Shown here in pieces: positions 1 through 8,374 of a stretch of DNA of 64,000 nt. Source of the DNA: Rheinheimera aquimaris (GTDB taxonomy: Bacteria > Pseudomonadota > Gammaproteobacteria > Enterobacterales > Alteromonadaceae). Within the stretch, counting starts at the first letter, position 1. Each line of letters opens with the position of its first letter. The notes under the pieces were generated by a model, which saw nothing but the letters and a program-made list of their open reading frames with translations, had not been told where the DNA came from and did no database searches. The position numbers and the translations under genes are program-made. The stretch spans positions 124,001 to 188,000 of the forward strand of contig NZ_JAJAVQ010000006.1 of NCBI RefSeq assembly GCF_020531985.1. Direction: 5' to 3'.

Positions 1-198
1 CAGCGTGGCGAGCCGGCAGAATTCCCGGTATCAGGCGTTATCGCTGGCTGGACGGAAGCGCTGCAGCTGATGGCACCTGGCAGCAAACTGCGTTTATACA
101 TTCCGCACAACCTGGCTTACGGCGAGCGTGGTGCAGGTAATGCTATCGCGCCTTTTAGCGCACTGATTTTCGATGTAGAACTGTTAGCTATTCTGTAA
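1..198 (+). CDS. FKBP-type peptidyl-prolyl cis-trans isomerase (C-terminal part)
   Basis: Only the last 65 residues are in the window; the gene starts off the left edge. The frame is open from base 1 to a TAA at 196-198. It holds the FKBP core end: [12 protein letters not shown], the [14 protein letters not shown] loop and a final strand [10 protein letters not shown]. FKBPs of the FklB/FkpA type catalyse proline isomerisation during folding. The final strand ends within a few residues of the stop, as in FklB/FkpA proteins. Whether it is cytoplasmic or periplasmic cannot be told without the N-terminus. A rho-independent terminator follows directly. Confidence 0.9.
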   Translation, partial: QRGEPAEFPVSGVIAGWTEALQLMAPGSKLRLYIPHNLAYGERGAGNAIAPFSALIFDVELLAIL

Positions 199-216
199 TA
201 GCGCTCAGTATGCTAA

Positions 217-246
217 AAAGCCCTGCTAAGCAGGGCTTTGTTGTTT
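217..246 (+). terminator. Rho-independent terminator after the FKBP gene
   Basis: A perfect 10-bp stem, AAAGCCCTGC (217-226) with GCAGGGCTTT (230-239), has a 3-nt loop and is followed by a T-rich tract (TTGTTGTTTT). It lies 18 bases after the FKBP stop codon. Confidence 0.85.
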
Positions 247-279
247 TCAGGTGTAGCAAAATATAATCAGCAGGTAAGT

Positions 280-747
280 ATGTATCACATCCGCCCTTAT
301 CAGATTGGTGAAGAGCCGCTTTTACGCGAACTGTTTTATCACACTGTACATAACGTAAATCAGCGCGACTATACGCTTGAGCAGCGTAATGCCTGGGCGC
401 CGGATCGCTTCGATGCAAACACCTGGGCACTGCGTATTATGCAAAGTGAGCCCTTTGTTGCGCTGGATAATGACACTATTGTAGGGTTTGCCGATGTACA
501 ACATGATGGCTATATCGACTTCTTCTTTTGTCATCACGCTTATCAGGGTAAAGGTGTAGGTAAAGCGCTGATGCAGCACATCATAAAAACCGGTCGTCGC
601 TATGGTCTGAAACGCTTTTACGCCGACGTCAGTATAACGGCAAAGCCATTTTTTCAGCATTATGGCTTTGTTGTAGTGCGCCAACAGCAAAAAGAAGTGC
701 GGGGTGTAGTGCTAACCAATTTTTTAATGGAAAAGCGCCAGGCCTAA
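280..747 (+). CDS. GNAT-family N-acetyltransferase, YafP-like
   Basis: The 155-residue single-domain GNAT protein has the acetyl-CoA pyrophosphate loop QGKGVG at residues 89-94 and a late block DVSITAKPFFQHYGF. That block closely resembles E. coli YafP (DASITAKPFFERYGF). The early NQRDYTLEQRNAWAP segment also fits YafP. The family transfers acetyl groups from acetyl-CoA to small amines; YafP is linked to tolerance of nitroaromatic compounds, but the substrate here is unknown. The frame stays open upstream to about 238, but the family alignment starts at the ATG at 280, which has a modest AGGT ribosome-binding site. It stands alone between a terminator and an exported protein gene. Confidence 0.85.
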   Translation: MYHIRPYQIGEEPLLRELFYHTVHNVNQRDYTLEQRNAWAPDRFDANTWALRIMQSEPFVALDNDTIVGFADVQHDGYIDFFFCHHAYQGKGVGKALMQHIIKTGRRYGLKRFYADVSITAKPFFQHYGFVVVRQQQKEVRGVVLTNFLMEKRQA

Positions 748-845
748 ATGACTGCAAGTGGCGGCCACACTCGCAGCAATTTTCCCCTAATTTAAAACTC
801 CTTCTATAGTTAAACACGGACAAAACATGCTGAAGGAGGCGGGCT

Positions 846-1676
846 ATGCTGTTGATAAAAAGATTCTCTGCGGTTTTTGCTATCTGTGGTTTTGTCATTC
901 TGACAACAACCACCGCTATAGCGGCAGATAGCGGCAGTAAATATGATGTTGTCGGCATTACACTTGGTATGACTGTTGAAGATGCAAAGCAAAAACTGCG
1001 GGACTTCGGCATTGAAGAGCAGTCAATATACGAAACCCGTATGTCGTACAGTTATAGCGATGGCGTAAATCACAATTTCAAAACCGATGATTTTGTATAC
1101 CGGATTATTGGCGCGAATGAAGCTCGCTATAAAGATGGTAAGCAGTACAGTGACTCTATTACGCTGTATTTTTCGCCGCCTCCAGAGGGGGGACGGCTGG
1201 TTGGTTTGCAACGTCTGATGCTAAATGGCATTGATCCAGTTACGGGTGGCCAGTTTAAGCAAGCGGTTATTGATAAATATGGCGAGCCGACTGCCGCAAA
1301 CAGCAACACATTGAATTGGAAGTTTGGTAGCGGCAATAAAAACTGTCTGTCCGCCAGCCAGGATGGTACAGGGGTAGCGTTGCCTGACAGCAGTAAAAAT
1401 AAAAGCATCCTGGATATGGTTTTTCTGAAAAGATCAGGTCAGTACCGGCTGGATTTGTTCAGGGTAAGCCGGGTCAAAAATCTTGATGAGTGTGCCAATA
1501 TGCTGGAATTCAAGCTTACCGCTACAGATACCAAGCCAGCAAACAGTGTGACAACCACAATGATTGATATTCCATCTTGGGTGCAGGCTGAATTGGCCGC
1601 CGGAGCAGAAGTAGAAAGATTACGAAAAGTCGCTGTTGAAAAACGTGAAGGCAAGGGCAAAGTGCCGGCTCTTTGA
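846..1676 (+). CDS. Exported protein of unknown function
   Basis: The 276-residue protein has a Sec signal peptide (residues 1-27, hydrophobic core followed by TAIAAD). The start is well supported by AAGGAGG at 833-839, 7 bases upstream. The mature part opens with VVGITLGMTVEDAKQKL. This resembles the short beta-helix module of periplasmic SmpA/OmlA-like or similar outer-membrane-associated proteins, but I cannot assign a family. Two cysteines, in the NKNCLSAS and DECANML segments, could form a disulfide. The C-terminus is charged (VEKREGKGK). It is probably periplasmic; the function is unknown. Confidence 0.75.
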   Translation: MLLIKRFSAVFAICGFVILTTTTAIAADSGSKYDVVGITLGMTVEDAKQKLRDFGIEEQSIYETRMSYSYSDGVNHNFKTDDFVYRIIGANEARYKDGKQYSDSITLYFSPPPEGGRLVGLQRLMLNGIDPVTGGQFKQAVIDKYGEPTAANSNTLNWKFGSGNKNCLSASQDGTGVALPDSSKNKSILDMVFLKRSGQYRLDLFRVSRVKNLDECANMLEFKLTATDTKPANSVTTTMIDIPSWVQAELAAGAEVERLRKVAVEKREGKGKVPAL

Positions 1677-1696
1677 ATGTTTGCTGTACTTTTACT

Positions 1697-1712
1697 TGTA
1701 AGAATACTTACA
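1697..1712. promoter_or_regulatory. Perfect dyad upstream of the serine hydrolase gene
   Basis: TGTAAG-AATA-CTTACA is a perfect 6-4-6 palindrome 75 bases before the serine hydrolase start. More imperfect dyads follow, including GTGGC/GCCAC and CGCTGA/TCAGCG between 1714 and about 1762. No T-run follows, so it is not an obvious terminator. It could be a transcription factor site; which protein would bind is unknown. Confidence 0.3.
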
Positions 1713-1786
1713 GCGCTGATGGAGTATCAGACGCGGTGGCTATTTGCTGCCACACCACTCAGCGTTAACCAAAGGATATTATTTCC

Positions 1787-3001
1787 ATGTTCGCTTTACA
1801 GACAAAAAACGCTTTTCTACTTATCTGTCTGCTGTTTGCCTGTTCGGCCAGTGCCGCTGAAACTGCTTACCGTCATGCAAATGAGACCATTGGTACTGTG
1901 CGCGAAGTATATGATGGCAAATTGTACCCCGATATTCAGGTAAATACGTTCCGTAATATCGATCGCTTATTTCCAAGCCGCACGGTTAAGCGCGGCAGTA
2001 CAGTGCTTGAACTGCCTCTGAGTAAAACCCCATTGCAGCAGTTTTCTTACGAGGTTGATGGCAAGCAGTATGATTTGTACGACGTGCTGTCAATGAACCG
2101 TGTCAGCGGCATGCTGGTTTTGCATCATGGCGAGATTGTGTTTGAGAAATACCTGCTGGGCAATGACAAAGATACCCGCTGGATGTCGATGTCGGTAGCA
2201 AAATCAGTGACGGCGACACTAATTGGTGCGGCGATACAGGATGGCGCGATAAAGCATATTGATGACCCTATTGTAACTTACTTACCGCGCTTTAAAGGAA
2301 CTGCTTATGACGGTGTCACGGTGCGTCAGTTATTGCAGATGCGTTCTGGGGTGGCGTGGAATGAAACTTACACCGACCCGACATCAGACCGCAGGCGCAT
2401 GCTTGAGGCGCAAATAAGCCAGAAGAGCGGCGCTATCCTGGATCTGATGGCCTCTTTACCGCGCGCAGCAGAACCGGGCAGTGTGTGGAATTACAGTACC
2501 GGCGAGACTCAGGTGGCGGGCGCCCTGGTGCAGGCGGCAACAGGAAAGCCGGTAGCGGAGTATTTGTCAGAGAAAATCTGGGCGAAACTTGGTATGCAGG
2601 CTGATGCCAGCTGGTGGCTGGAATCGCCCGGCGGGCTGGAAATCGGTGGTAGCGGTTTGTCAGCAACAATGCGGGACTATGGCCGGTTTGGCTTGTTTCT
2701 ACTGCATGACGGTATTGTTAACCAGCAGCGGGTTTTGCCACAGGGCTGGCTTGATGCCGCCAGCAGTGCGCAGAGGATTAACGGTAAAAAGGTTGAGTAT
2801 GGTTACATGTTGTGGCCACTGCATGGCCGAAGTTACGCGGCCGAGGGTATTTTTGGTCAGTATGTATTTGTTGACCCGGATAAACAGTTGGTAGTGGTGA
2901 TGTTAAGTGCGCAGGCTAAACCTTTAAACCGTGCTCCTTTGGATGAACATAGGTTTTTACGCGCCTTGTCAGCGTATTTCCCTGATAGCAGTCATAAATA
3001 G
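1787..3001 (+). CDS. Exported serine hydrolase, beta-lactamase (class C)/NylB-like fold
   Basis: The 404-residue protein has a signal peptide (residues 1-24, ending ASAAE). The catalytic SxxK motif is S136-V-A-K139 within MSMSVAKSVTAT, and the second motif is Y236-S237 (VWNYSTGE). This is the layout of penicillin-binding-protein-like esterases and 6-aminohexanoate-dimer hydrolases (NylB type). These acylate the SxxK serine and hydrolyse esters or amides; few are true beta-lactamases. A cysteine at residue 19 (LLFAC) makes a lipoprotein conceivable, but phenylalanine at -2 argues against it. The start has AAAGGAT 11 bases upstream. The substrate cannot be inferred from context. Confidence 0.85.
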   Translation: MFALQTKNAFLLICLLFACSASAAETAYRHANETIGTVREVYDGKLYPDIQVNTFRNIDRLFPSRTVKRGSTVLELPLSKTPLQQFSYEVDGKQYDLYDVLSMNRVSGMLVLHHGEIVFEKYLLGNDKDTRWMSMSVAKSVTATLIGAAIQDGAIKHIDDPIVTYLPRFKGTAYDGVTVRQLLQMRSGVAWNETYTDPTSDRRRMLEAQISQKSGAILDLMASLPRAAEPGSVWNYSTGETQVAGALVQAATGKPVAEYLSEKIWAKLGMQADASWWLESPGGLEIGGSGLSATMRDYGRFGLFLLHDGIVNQQRVLPQGWLDAASSAQRINGKKVEYGYMLWPLHGRSYAAEGIFGQYVFVDPDKQLVVVMLSAQAKPLNRAPLDEHRFLRALSAYFPDSSHK

Positions 3002-3032
3002 CTGCACTCACAAAATATTTTTGCGCGGGCAG

Positions 3033-3078
3033 TTGAAATACATATTTTGCACCCGCATATATCGCTTTATCGCGATAT
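3033..3078 (+). promoter_or_regulatory. Promoter with ArsR-type operator dyad
   Basis: A possible -35 TTGAAA (3033-3038) and a weak -10 CATATA (3056-3061) lie 17 bases apart. The -10 overlaps a perfect 7-6-7 palindrome, ATATCGC-TTTATC-GCGATAT (3059-3078), 20 bases before the ArsR-family gene. ArsR repressors bind dyads at their own promoters, so autoregulation of the arsR-OYE operon is the natural reading. This is inference. Confidence 0.5.
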
Positions 3079-3098
3079 TTAAATGAATCGATTTTGTT

Positions 3099-3428
3099 AT
3101 GGCATTTTCAAATACTACACAATTAACGGCTAAACAGCTGGACGACATTATTAAGGCGCTGGCGCATCCGGTCAGGCGCAATATTTTGCATTGGCTAAAA
3201 ACGCCAGAGCAATATTTTGCTGATCAGGACCACCCGCTTAGCCTCGGCGTTTGTGCCGGCAAAATTGAGCGCCAAACCGGCTTGTCACAAAGCACGGTGT
3301 CGGCACATCTGGCAACGTTGCAGCGTGCCGGGGTTATCAACAGCCAGAAAGTCGGGCAATGGCATTTTTTTAAACGAGATGACGTGATGATCAGTCAGTT
3401 TCTGGCACAAATCAGTCATCAGTTATAG
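3099..3428 (+). CDS. ArsR-family winged-helix transcriptional regulator
   Basis: The 109-residue protein has the ArsR winged-helix layout: an N-terminal helix with DDIIKALAHPVRRNILHWL (residues 14-32), a recognition helix region TGLSQSTVSAHLATLQRAGV and a beta-wing ending in WHFFKRDD. Only one cysteine is present (LGVCAGK), so the classic metal-binding CxC of metalloregulators is absent. It more likely senses a small molecule or thiol stress. The Old Yellow Enzyme gene starts 31 bases downstream, as in many redox-responsive regulator/ene-reductase pairs. A perfect dyad upstream (3059-3078) is the likely operator. Confidence 0.88.
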   Translation: MAFSNTTQLTAKQLDDIIKALAHPVRRNILHWLKTPEQYFADQDHPLSLGVCAGKIERQTGLSQSTVSAHLATLQRAGVINSQKVGQWHFFKRDDVMISQFLAQISHQL

Positions 3429-3459
3429 ATAAGTACTTTCAACAGCACAGGATATAGAT

Positions 3460-4515
3460 ATGGCAACCTTATTTGACCCAATACAAATCGGCGATTTACA
3501 GTTACCCAACCGCATTATTATGGCGCCTTTAACACGCTGTCGCGCCAGCGAAGGCCGCGTACCCAACGAATTAATGGCCGAATATTACACTCAGCGCGCC
3601 ACTGCCGGGCTTATTTTGACTGAGGCAACCTCTGTTACTCCTATGGGCGTGGGCTATCCGGATACACCTGGGATCTGGTCAGATGAACAGGTTGCAGGCT
3701 GGCGCAAAATTACTGCGGCGGTACATGAAGCGGGTGGGCGCATTATGTTACAGCTATGGCATGTGGGCCGTATCTCTGACCCTATGTATTTAAACGGTGA
3801 ATTGCCGGTAGCGCCAAGCGCGATACAACCCGCCGGACATGTCAGTTTGGTGCGGCCGAAAAAAGATTTTGTTACCCCGCGTGCGCTTGAAACTTCGGAA
3901 ATAGCTGGTATTGTCGAGGCCTACCGCAAAGGGGCAGAAAATGCCAAGCTGGCTAGTTTTGACGGTGTTGAAATTCATGGCGCTAATGGCTATTTGTTAG
4001 ATCAGTTCCTGCAGGACAGCACCAATAAGCGCAGCGACAACTACGGTGGTAGTATTGAAAACCGTGCCCGTCTGATGCTGGAAGTCACTGATGCCGTGGT
4101 CGCTGTTTGGGGAGCCGGCCGTGTTGGTATGCACCTGGCACCGCGGGCAGATGCTCATGACATGGGCGATTCACAGCGTGCTGATACTTTCGGTTATGTC
4201 GCCAAAGAGCTGGGTAAGCGCGGTATTGCGTTTATCTGTGCCCGTGAAGCGCAAGCTGAAGATAGCCTTGGCCCAATGTTGAAGCAACAGTTTGGTGGCG
4301 TTTATATCAGCAATGAGAAGTTTGATAAAGCCTCAGCAAACAAGGCACTGGCAGAGGGCAGTGCCGACGCAGTTGCGTTTGGTGTGCCTTTTATTGCAAA
4401 CCCGGATCTAGTACAGCGTTTTGCTGTCGATGCAGCACTAAATACGGCTAAGCCAGAGCTATTTTACGCCAGCGGCAAAGAGGGCTATACCGACTATCCG
4501 TTTTTAGCACGTTAG
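3460..4515 (+). CDS. nemA: Old Yellow Enzyme-family alkene reductase (NemA-like)
   Basis: The 351-residue FMN-dependent TIM-barrel oxidoreductase starts MATLFDPIQIGDLQLPNRII and contains APLTRCRA. The active-site HGANGYLLDQFL (conserved His and Asn that bind the substrate carbonyl or nitro group) is followed by NKRSDNYGGSIENRAR. This is the N-ethylmaleimide/xenobiotic reductase class, which uses NADPH to reduce electrophilic alkenes, nitro-esters and quinones. Length matches E. coli NemA (365) closely. It forms an operon with the ArsR gene upstream and ends in a strong terminator, so induction by reactive electrophiles through the regulator is likely. Confidence 0.92.
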   Translation: MATLFDPIQIGDLQLPNRIIMAPLTRCRASEGRVPNELMAEYYTQRATAGLILTEATSVTPMGVGYPDTPGIWSDEQVAGWRKITAAVHEAGGRIMLQLWHVGRISDPMYLNGELPVAPSAIQPAGHVSLVRPKKDFVTPRALETSEIAGIVEAYRKGAENAKLASFDGVEIHGANGYLLDQFLQDSTNKRSDNYGGSIENRARLMLEVTDAVVAVWGAGRVGMHLAPRADAHDMGDSQRADTFGYVAKELGKRGIAFICAREAQAEDSLGPMLKQQFGGVYISNEKFDKASANKALAEGSADAVAFGVPFIANPDLVQRFAVDAALNTAKPELFYASGKEGYTDYPFLAR

Positions 4516-4530
4516 TCTGTATAAACAAGA

Positions 4531-4555
4531 AAACCGGCGTTTGCCGGTTTTTTTG
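4531..4555 (+). terminator. Rho-independent terminator after the alkene reductase gene
   Basis: AAACCGGC (4531-4538), a GTTT loop and GCCGGTTT (4543-4550) are followed by TTTTG. It also ends transcription between the convergent alkene reductase and dsbB genes. Confidence 0.85.
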
Positions 4556-4583
4556 TTTATTTATAATAGCTTATGTATTTTTG

Positions 4584-5120
4584 TTAGCCCCGGTATGGGT
4601 TGCTGCTTAGTCTGACAAGTTGTGACAACAACAGTACTGCAGCAATGGCGGCATAAATACATAGTGAAAACGCGCTCCAGAAGGCCATGCTCTGACCTAA
4701 AAACAGCCAACTGGTATCACCACAGCTACCGGTCGGTTCAAATACTGATGGTAGCCATTTGTCCAACGGCATCCACTTCGGAAAATCGGCAAACAGAGCG
4801 CAGCTGAAAAAGCCGCCTTCGGCCAGCAGCTTTTCAATTTCTAATAGCTCATTGGCCTGCATTACACCAAAGAGCGCGGCAGCCAGCATACCAAGCAGCG
4901 CAACAACACGTAGCAGCGTATTAGCGGGGGCAATTAAACCGATGATGCCGGCCAGCAATACGCCGGTGAAGGCGCTGCGTACATAAATGCATTTGATGCA
5001 TGGCTGCATATTCAGGCCATACTGGAAATACAACGCTGTGCCAAGCAACATCAGACATGACAAGACTACCAAAGCCCAGCCCCAGCGCTTAGTAGATAAA
5101 CGTTTGAAATAATGTAGCAT
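4584..5120 (-). CDS. dsbB: Disulfide bond formation protein B (DsbB)
   Basis: The 178-residue inner-membrane protein has four predicted transmembrane helices. It carries both periplasmic cysteine pairs of DsbB: C41-IK-C44 in the first loop and C107 with C133 in the second (FFSCALF and GSCGD). DsbB reoxidises DsbA and passes electrons to quinone. In E. coli and relatives dsbB, nhaB and fadR are neighbours. Here dsbB is directly divergent from fadR with no nhaB between them. Its partner DsbA is encoded at 42477-43106 in this window. Confidence 0.95.
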   Translation of the reverse strand: MLHYFKRLSTKRWGWALVVLSCLMLLGTALYFQYGLNMQPCIKCIYVRSAFTGVLLAGIIGLIAPANTLLRVVALLGMLAAALFGVMQANELLEIEKLLAEGGFFSCALFADFPKWMPLDKWLPSVFEPTGSCGDTSWLFLGQSMAFWSAFSLCIYAAIAAVLLLSQLVRLSSNPYRG

Positions 5121-5224
5121 TTTCTATCCTTCTGACGGGGATCTTTGTCAACTGCCGTTAATCTACGGTATTTATTGTCAATGTACAATCAGGCTGTTAC
5201 CAATGGCTATTTTCAGGCGGTGAC

Positions 5225-5257
5225 TTGTTAACTGTTGGCGCTCTGGTACAATCAGTG
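5225..5257 (+). promoter_or_regulatory. fadR promoter with FadR-like operator
   Basis: TTGTTA (5225-5230), a 16-base spacer and TACAAT (5247-5252) make a sigma70-type promoter 38 bases before fadR. The -10 lies inside CTCTGGTACAATCAGTG (5241-5257). This keeps the CTGGT and CAG half-site cores of FadR operators (the E. coli fadB site reads ATCTGGTACGACCAGAT). Autorepression of fadR is therefore plausible. The promoter match is seen directly; the operator is an inference from known sites. Confidence 0.55.
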
Positions 5258-5290
5258 CAAATTTCTGAACAAGAAGACGGATAGATCCGC

Positions 5291-6007
5291 ATGACTAATC
5301 TGATAAAAGCGCAAAGCCCGGCCGGGTTTGCTGAAGAGTATATTGTTGACTCGATTTGGAACGGTAAATTTGCGCCTGGTTCAATACTGCCTGCAGAGCG
5401 TGAATTATCAGAGCTTATCGGCGTAACCCGTACCACTTTGCGTGAAGTTTTACAGCGTTTAGCCCGTGATGGCTGGTTAACCATTCAACATGGTAAGCCA
5501 ACCAAAGTGAATAACTTTTGGGAAACGTCAGGTTTAAATATTCTCGAAACGCTGGCGCGGTTAGATGAAGAACGGATGCCGGAGCTGGTAGACGAGCTGC
5601 TGTCGGCGCGCACTAATATCAGTGCTATCTACATTCGCGGTGCTATTAAGAATCATGCCCAGCAGGTGGTGGATATTTTTGCCGGTGCTGAAGCACTGGA
5701 GGATACTGCTGAAGCTTTTGCCGAATTTGACTATAACCTGAACCATGAGTTAGCACTGCATTCTGCTAACCGGATTTACGTGCTGATTCTAAACGGCTTT
5801 CGTGGTTTGTATAACAAAATTGCCCGTTTTTACTTCTCTCACCCGCAAGCGCGTGAGCTGGCACGTAAGTATTATCACCAGATTAAACTGTACGCCGAAA
5901 ATGGTAAGTTTGATGAGGTGGTGTTTGCCGTGCGTAAATACGGTAAAGAAAGTGGCCTGGTCTGGTCAGAACTGCGGCCGCAGATCCCAAAAGATTTGGT
6001 TGAGTAA
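5291..6007 (+). CDS. fadR: Fatty acid metabolism transcriptional regulator FadR
   Basis: The 238-residue protein has an N-terminal GntR winged helix (residues about 10-75, with [33 protein letters not shown]). An all-helical acyl-CoA-binding FadR_C domain follows. Length equals that of E. coli FadR (239). FadR represses beta-oxidation genes and activates fabA/fabB; long-chain acyl-CoA releases it from DNA. The C-terminal domain keeps the typical [21 protein letters not shown] helix. It is monocistronic, ends in a strong terminator and is preceded by a FadR-like site. Confidence 0.96.
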   Translation: MTNLIKAQSPAGFAEEYIVDSIWNGKFAPGSILPAERELSELIGVTRTTLREVLQRLARDGWLTIQHGKPTKVNNFWETSGLNILETLARLDEERMPELVDELLSARTNISAIYIRGAIKNHAQQVVDIFAGAEALEDTAEAFAEFDYNLNHELALHSANRIYVLILNGFRGLYNKIARFYFSHPQARELARKYYHQIKLYAENGKFDEVVFAVRKYGKESGLVWSELRPQIPKDLVE

Positions 6008-6016
6008 CTCGTTAAT

Positions 6017-6045
6017 ACAAACCGCCTGAGGGCGGTTTGTTGTTT
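6017..6045 (+). terminator. Rho-independent terminator after fadR
   Basis: A perfect 10-bp stem, ACAAACCGCC (6017-6026) with GGCGGTTTGT (6031-6040), has a TGAG tetraloop and is followed by TGTTTC. Confidence 0.85.
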
Positions 6046-6135
6046 CTGGACTACGTTAAAAACTTGAGCAAGGCGGGGATGCCGGTTATTATTGTAGGGA
6101 ATAAGATATTCCTTATGGTTATAAAGGGGCCGGGC

Positions 6136-8373
6136 ATGAGCAGCCAGCAGCGCGAAATTTATCTCGATAACAATGCTACTACGCCAGTGTTGCCAGTGGC
6201 CGCGCAGGCTGCAATGCACACAATGCAGCGTGGTTTCGGTAATCCAAGCAGCAGTCACGCTACCGGTATTAAAGCCAAAGCCGAGTTGGAAAGTACGCGG
6301 GCCCTTGCCAGGCAGCTGATCGGTGCCAGTACCGGGGACATCGTGTTTACCTCAGGTGCCACTGAAGGCATTCAAACCTCTATTGTTTCAGCACTAATGG
6401 CCGCGCGCGAGCGGGGATTAACAGGCGCCAAAACGTTGCTGCTGTATGGGGCTACGGAACATAAAGCTGTGCCGGAAAGCCTGAAACACTGGAATAAGGT
6501 ATTGCAGCTTGATGCAACGGTAATGGCTATTCCCGTTAACCAGCATGGCGTACTCGATTATGACTTTATCCGCGCTAATCTGGCTTCCGCGGTAATGATT
6601 TGCACTATGGCGGCAAATAATGAGACAGGCGTAAAACAAGATCTGGCTGCGCTGGAGCAGTTGATCCGTAGTGTTAATCCAACAGTGTACTGGATGGTTG
6701 ATTGTGTGCAGGCACTGGGGAAGATGGCGCTTAACATTGCCCAAACCAGTATTGATTATGCGCCGTTCAGTGGACACAAGCTTTACGCACCCAAAGGTAT
6801 TGGTTTTTTATATGTACGCCGCGGCGCACCTTATCAGCCTTTTATTGCAGGCGGAGGCCAGGAAAGTGGTTTACGTTCCGGCACTGAAAACCTGCCGGGT
6901 ATCGCTGCATTACATGCAGTGTTCAGTGAGCTGGCTAAAAAGCAGGGGTCGGTATTTCAAGCCGAAGCAGTACTGTGGCGATACCGGCAGCAACTGATTT
7001 CAGCCTTAAAGCAGGTGTTCCCGGCGCTCGAGCTCAACAGCTCTGAGCCCTATGTCGTACCCACCACAATCAATTTCTCGGTACCTGGTTTTTACAGCAA
7101 AGATATTATGGACTTGTTTGACGCGGCCGGTATCCGTGTCAGCTCTGGTTCGGCCTGTAGCTCTAAAGTACCCAGCAGTTTTGTATTAGATGCGATGGGG
7201 CTTGAACCCTGGCGCTCACAAGGCGCGATACGGTTATCCTTCGGCCCGGCGATGACGCAGGCTGAATGTGTACAGGCTTGCAATGCGATAAGCGCATTAG
7301 CTGAAATCGTCTGTAAGCATTGTTTGGTGCTGACTGATGCTACGCCGACGCTGGAAATTCATGCCCGGGGTTTATTGCAGCTGAAGCATGAAGCCTTGTG
7401 CAGCTATGTACTGATTTGCCCTGACAGCCGCGATGCGGTAGTGATTGATCCGGTATTGCCGCTGGCTGGGCGCATCGCCAATATTATTCAGGGCCAGGGC
7501 TTGACATTAAAAGCTGTGCTTGATACGCATCTGCACCGTGATCATCTGTCAGCCAGGCGAGAAATTATTGCCTTGATTGGCGAGCATGAATCACATCAGG
7601 ACTGCGATGTGCTGGGCTGGCCAAAACAGCAACCAGAACTGCTTTGCGGGCCTTACCGGCTGACAAAATTGGCAACCCCCGGTCATACCGCAGAAGCTGT
7701 GACGATACTGCTACGTAAAGAACAACAAATATACGCCGCCTTTGCCGGTGATTTAATTTTACCCGGTGGTGTTGGCCGTACCGACCTACCGGGCGGCGAT
7801 ATGTCAGCACTGGCAGACAGTATCCGTTTGCTGGCAGCGACGCTGAAAGATAATACGCTGGTACTATCAAGCCATGATTATGCCCAGCGCTTTTTCACGA
7901 CACTGGCATTGGCAACACAAGAACAACCGCTATTGCATGCGCTGTTACAGAACGAGGCAGACAGCGACTGGCAGCAACAGTTGCAGCAGCAGGCAGTATT
8001 GCTGCAGCAGCAAAATCAGCATTTGTGTGGCTTGGTTGAAGTCAGCTTGTCTGATGCGACCGATGTTATCGCGCCGGAGCACCTAGCCGGATTTATGCAG
8101 CAGCATGGCACTTTGCAGGTGGTGGATGTGCGTGAGCCACATGAGCAAAGTGCCGGTGCCTTAGCGCAGCATTTGCCAGTGCCTTATCCGGTGACGGAGA
8201 TCCCATTGTCAAAGCTGGCAGATGCTCTTATCAGTGGTAAGTTAGAACAACAGCAACCCCTGCTGTTGGTATGCCGCTCCGGTAATCGCAGCCTGGTGGC
8301 TTGTAAAGTGCTCGGGCGCCTGGGGTTTACGCAGGTATACAACCTGAAAGGCGGCACGGCATTGCTTTGCTGA
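6136..8373 (+). CDS. Three-domain fusion: cysteine desulfurase + metallo-beta-lactamase fold + rhodanese
   Basis: The protein has 745 residues. Residues 1-385 are a class V PLP cysteine desulfurase (NifS/IscS-like): YLDNNATTP at the N-terminus, PLP lysine K215 in FSGHKLYAPKG, GLRSGTENL, and persulfide-forming C341 in SGSACSSK. Residues about 395-620 are an ETHE1/glyoxalase II-like metallo-beta-lactamase domain with THLHRDH (H465, H467, D469, H470), a later GHTAEA and SSHDY. Residues about 640-745 are a rhodanese domain with active-site loop C713-RSGNR. The chain could therefore make, oxidise or transfer persulfide sulfur in one polypeptide. The ATG at 6136 is chosen because it follows AAAGGGG; the open frame reaches back to 6037 without homology. 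No iscU or other Fe-S genes flank it. Confidence 0.9.
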   Translation: MSSQQREIYLDNNATTPVLPVAAQAAMHTMQRGFGNPSSSHATGIKAKAELESTRALARQLIGASTGDIVFTSGATEGIQTSIVSALMAARERGLTGAKTLLLYGATEHKAVPESLKHWNKVLQLDATVMAIPVNQHGVLDYDFIRANLASAVMICTMAANNETGVKQDLAALEQLIRSVNPTVYWMVDCVQALGKMALNIAQTSIDYAPFSGHKLYAPKGIGFLYVRRGAPYQPFIAGGGQESGLRSGTENLPGIAALHAVFSELAKKQGSVFQAEAVLWRYRQQLISALKQVFPALELNSSEPYVVPTTINFSVPGFYSKDIMDLFDAAGIRVSSGSACSSKVPSSFVLDAMGLEPWRSQGAIRLSFGPAMTQAECVQACNAISALAEIVCKHCLVLTDATPTLEIHARGLLQLKHEALCSYVLICPDSRDAVVIDPVLPLAGRIANIIQGQGLTLKAVLDTHLHRDHLSARREIIALIGEHESHQDCDVLGWPKQQPELLCGPYRLTKLATPGHTAEAVTILLRKEQQIYAAFAGDLILPGGVGRTDLPGGDMSALADSIRLLAATLKDNTLVLSSHDYAQRFFTTLALATQEQPLLHALLQNEADSDWQQQLQQQAVLLQQQNQHLCGLVEVSLSDATDVIAPEHLAGFMQQHGTLQVVDVREPHEQSAGALAQHLPVPYPVTEIPLSKLADALISGKLEQQQPLLLVCRSGNRSLVACKVLGRLGFTQVYNLKGGTALLC

Positions 8374-8374
8374 T

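Noticed and set aside
1677-1943. Open frame on + overlapping the serine hydrolase signal peptide
   Set aside because: It is in another frame, runs into the hydrolase gene and shows no recognisable domain.
6037-6135. Upstream extension of the desulfurase fusion
   Set aside because: The frame starts inside the fadR terminator, and the real start at 6136 has its own ribosome-binding site.
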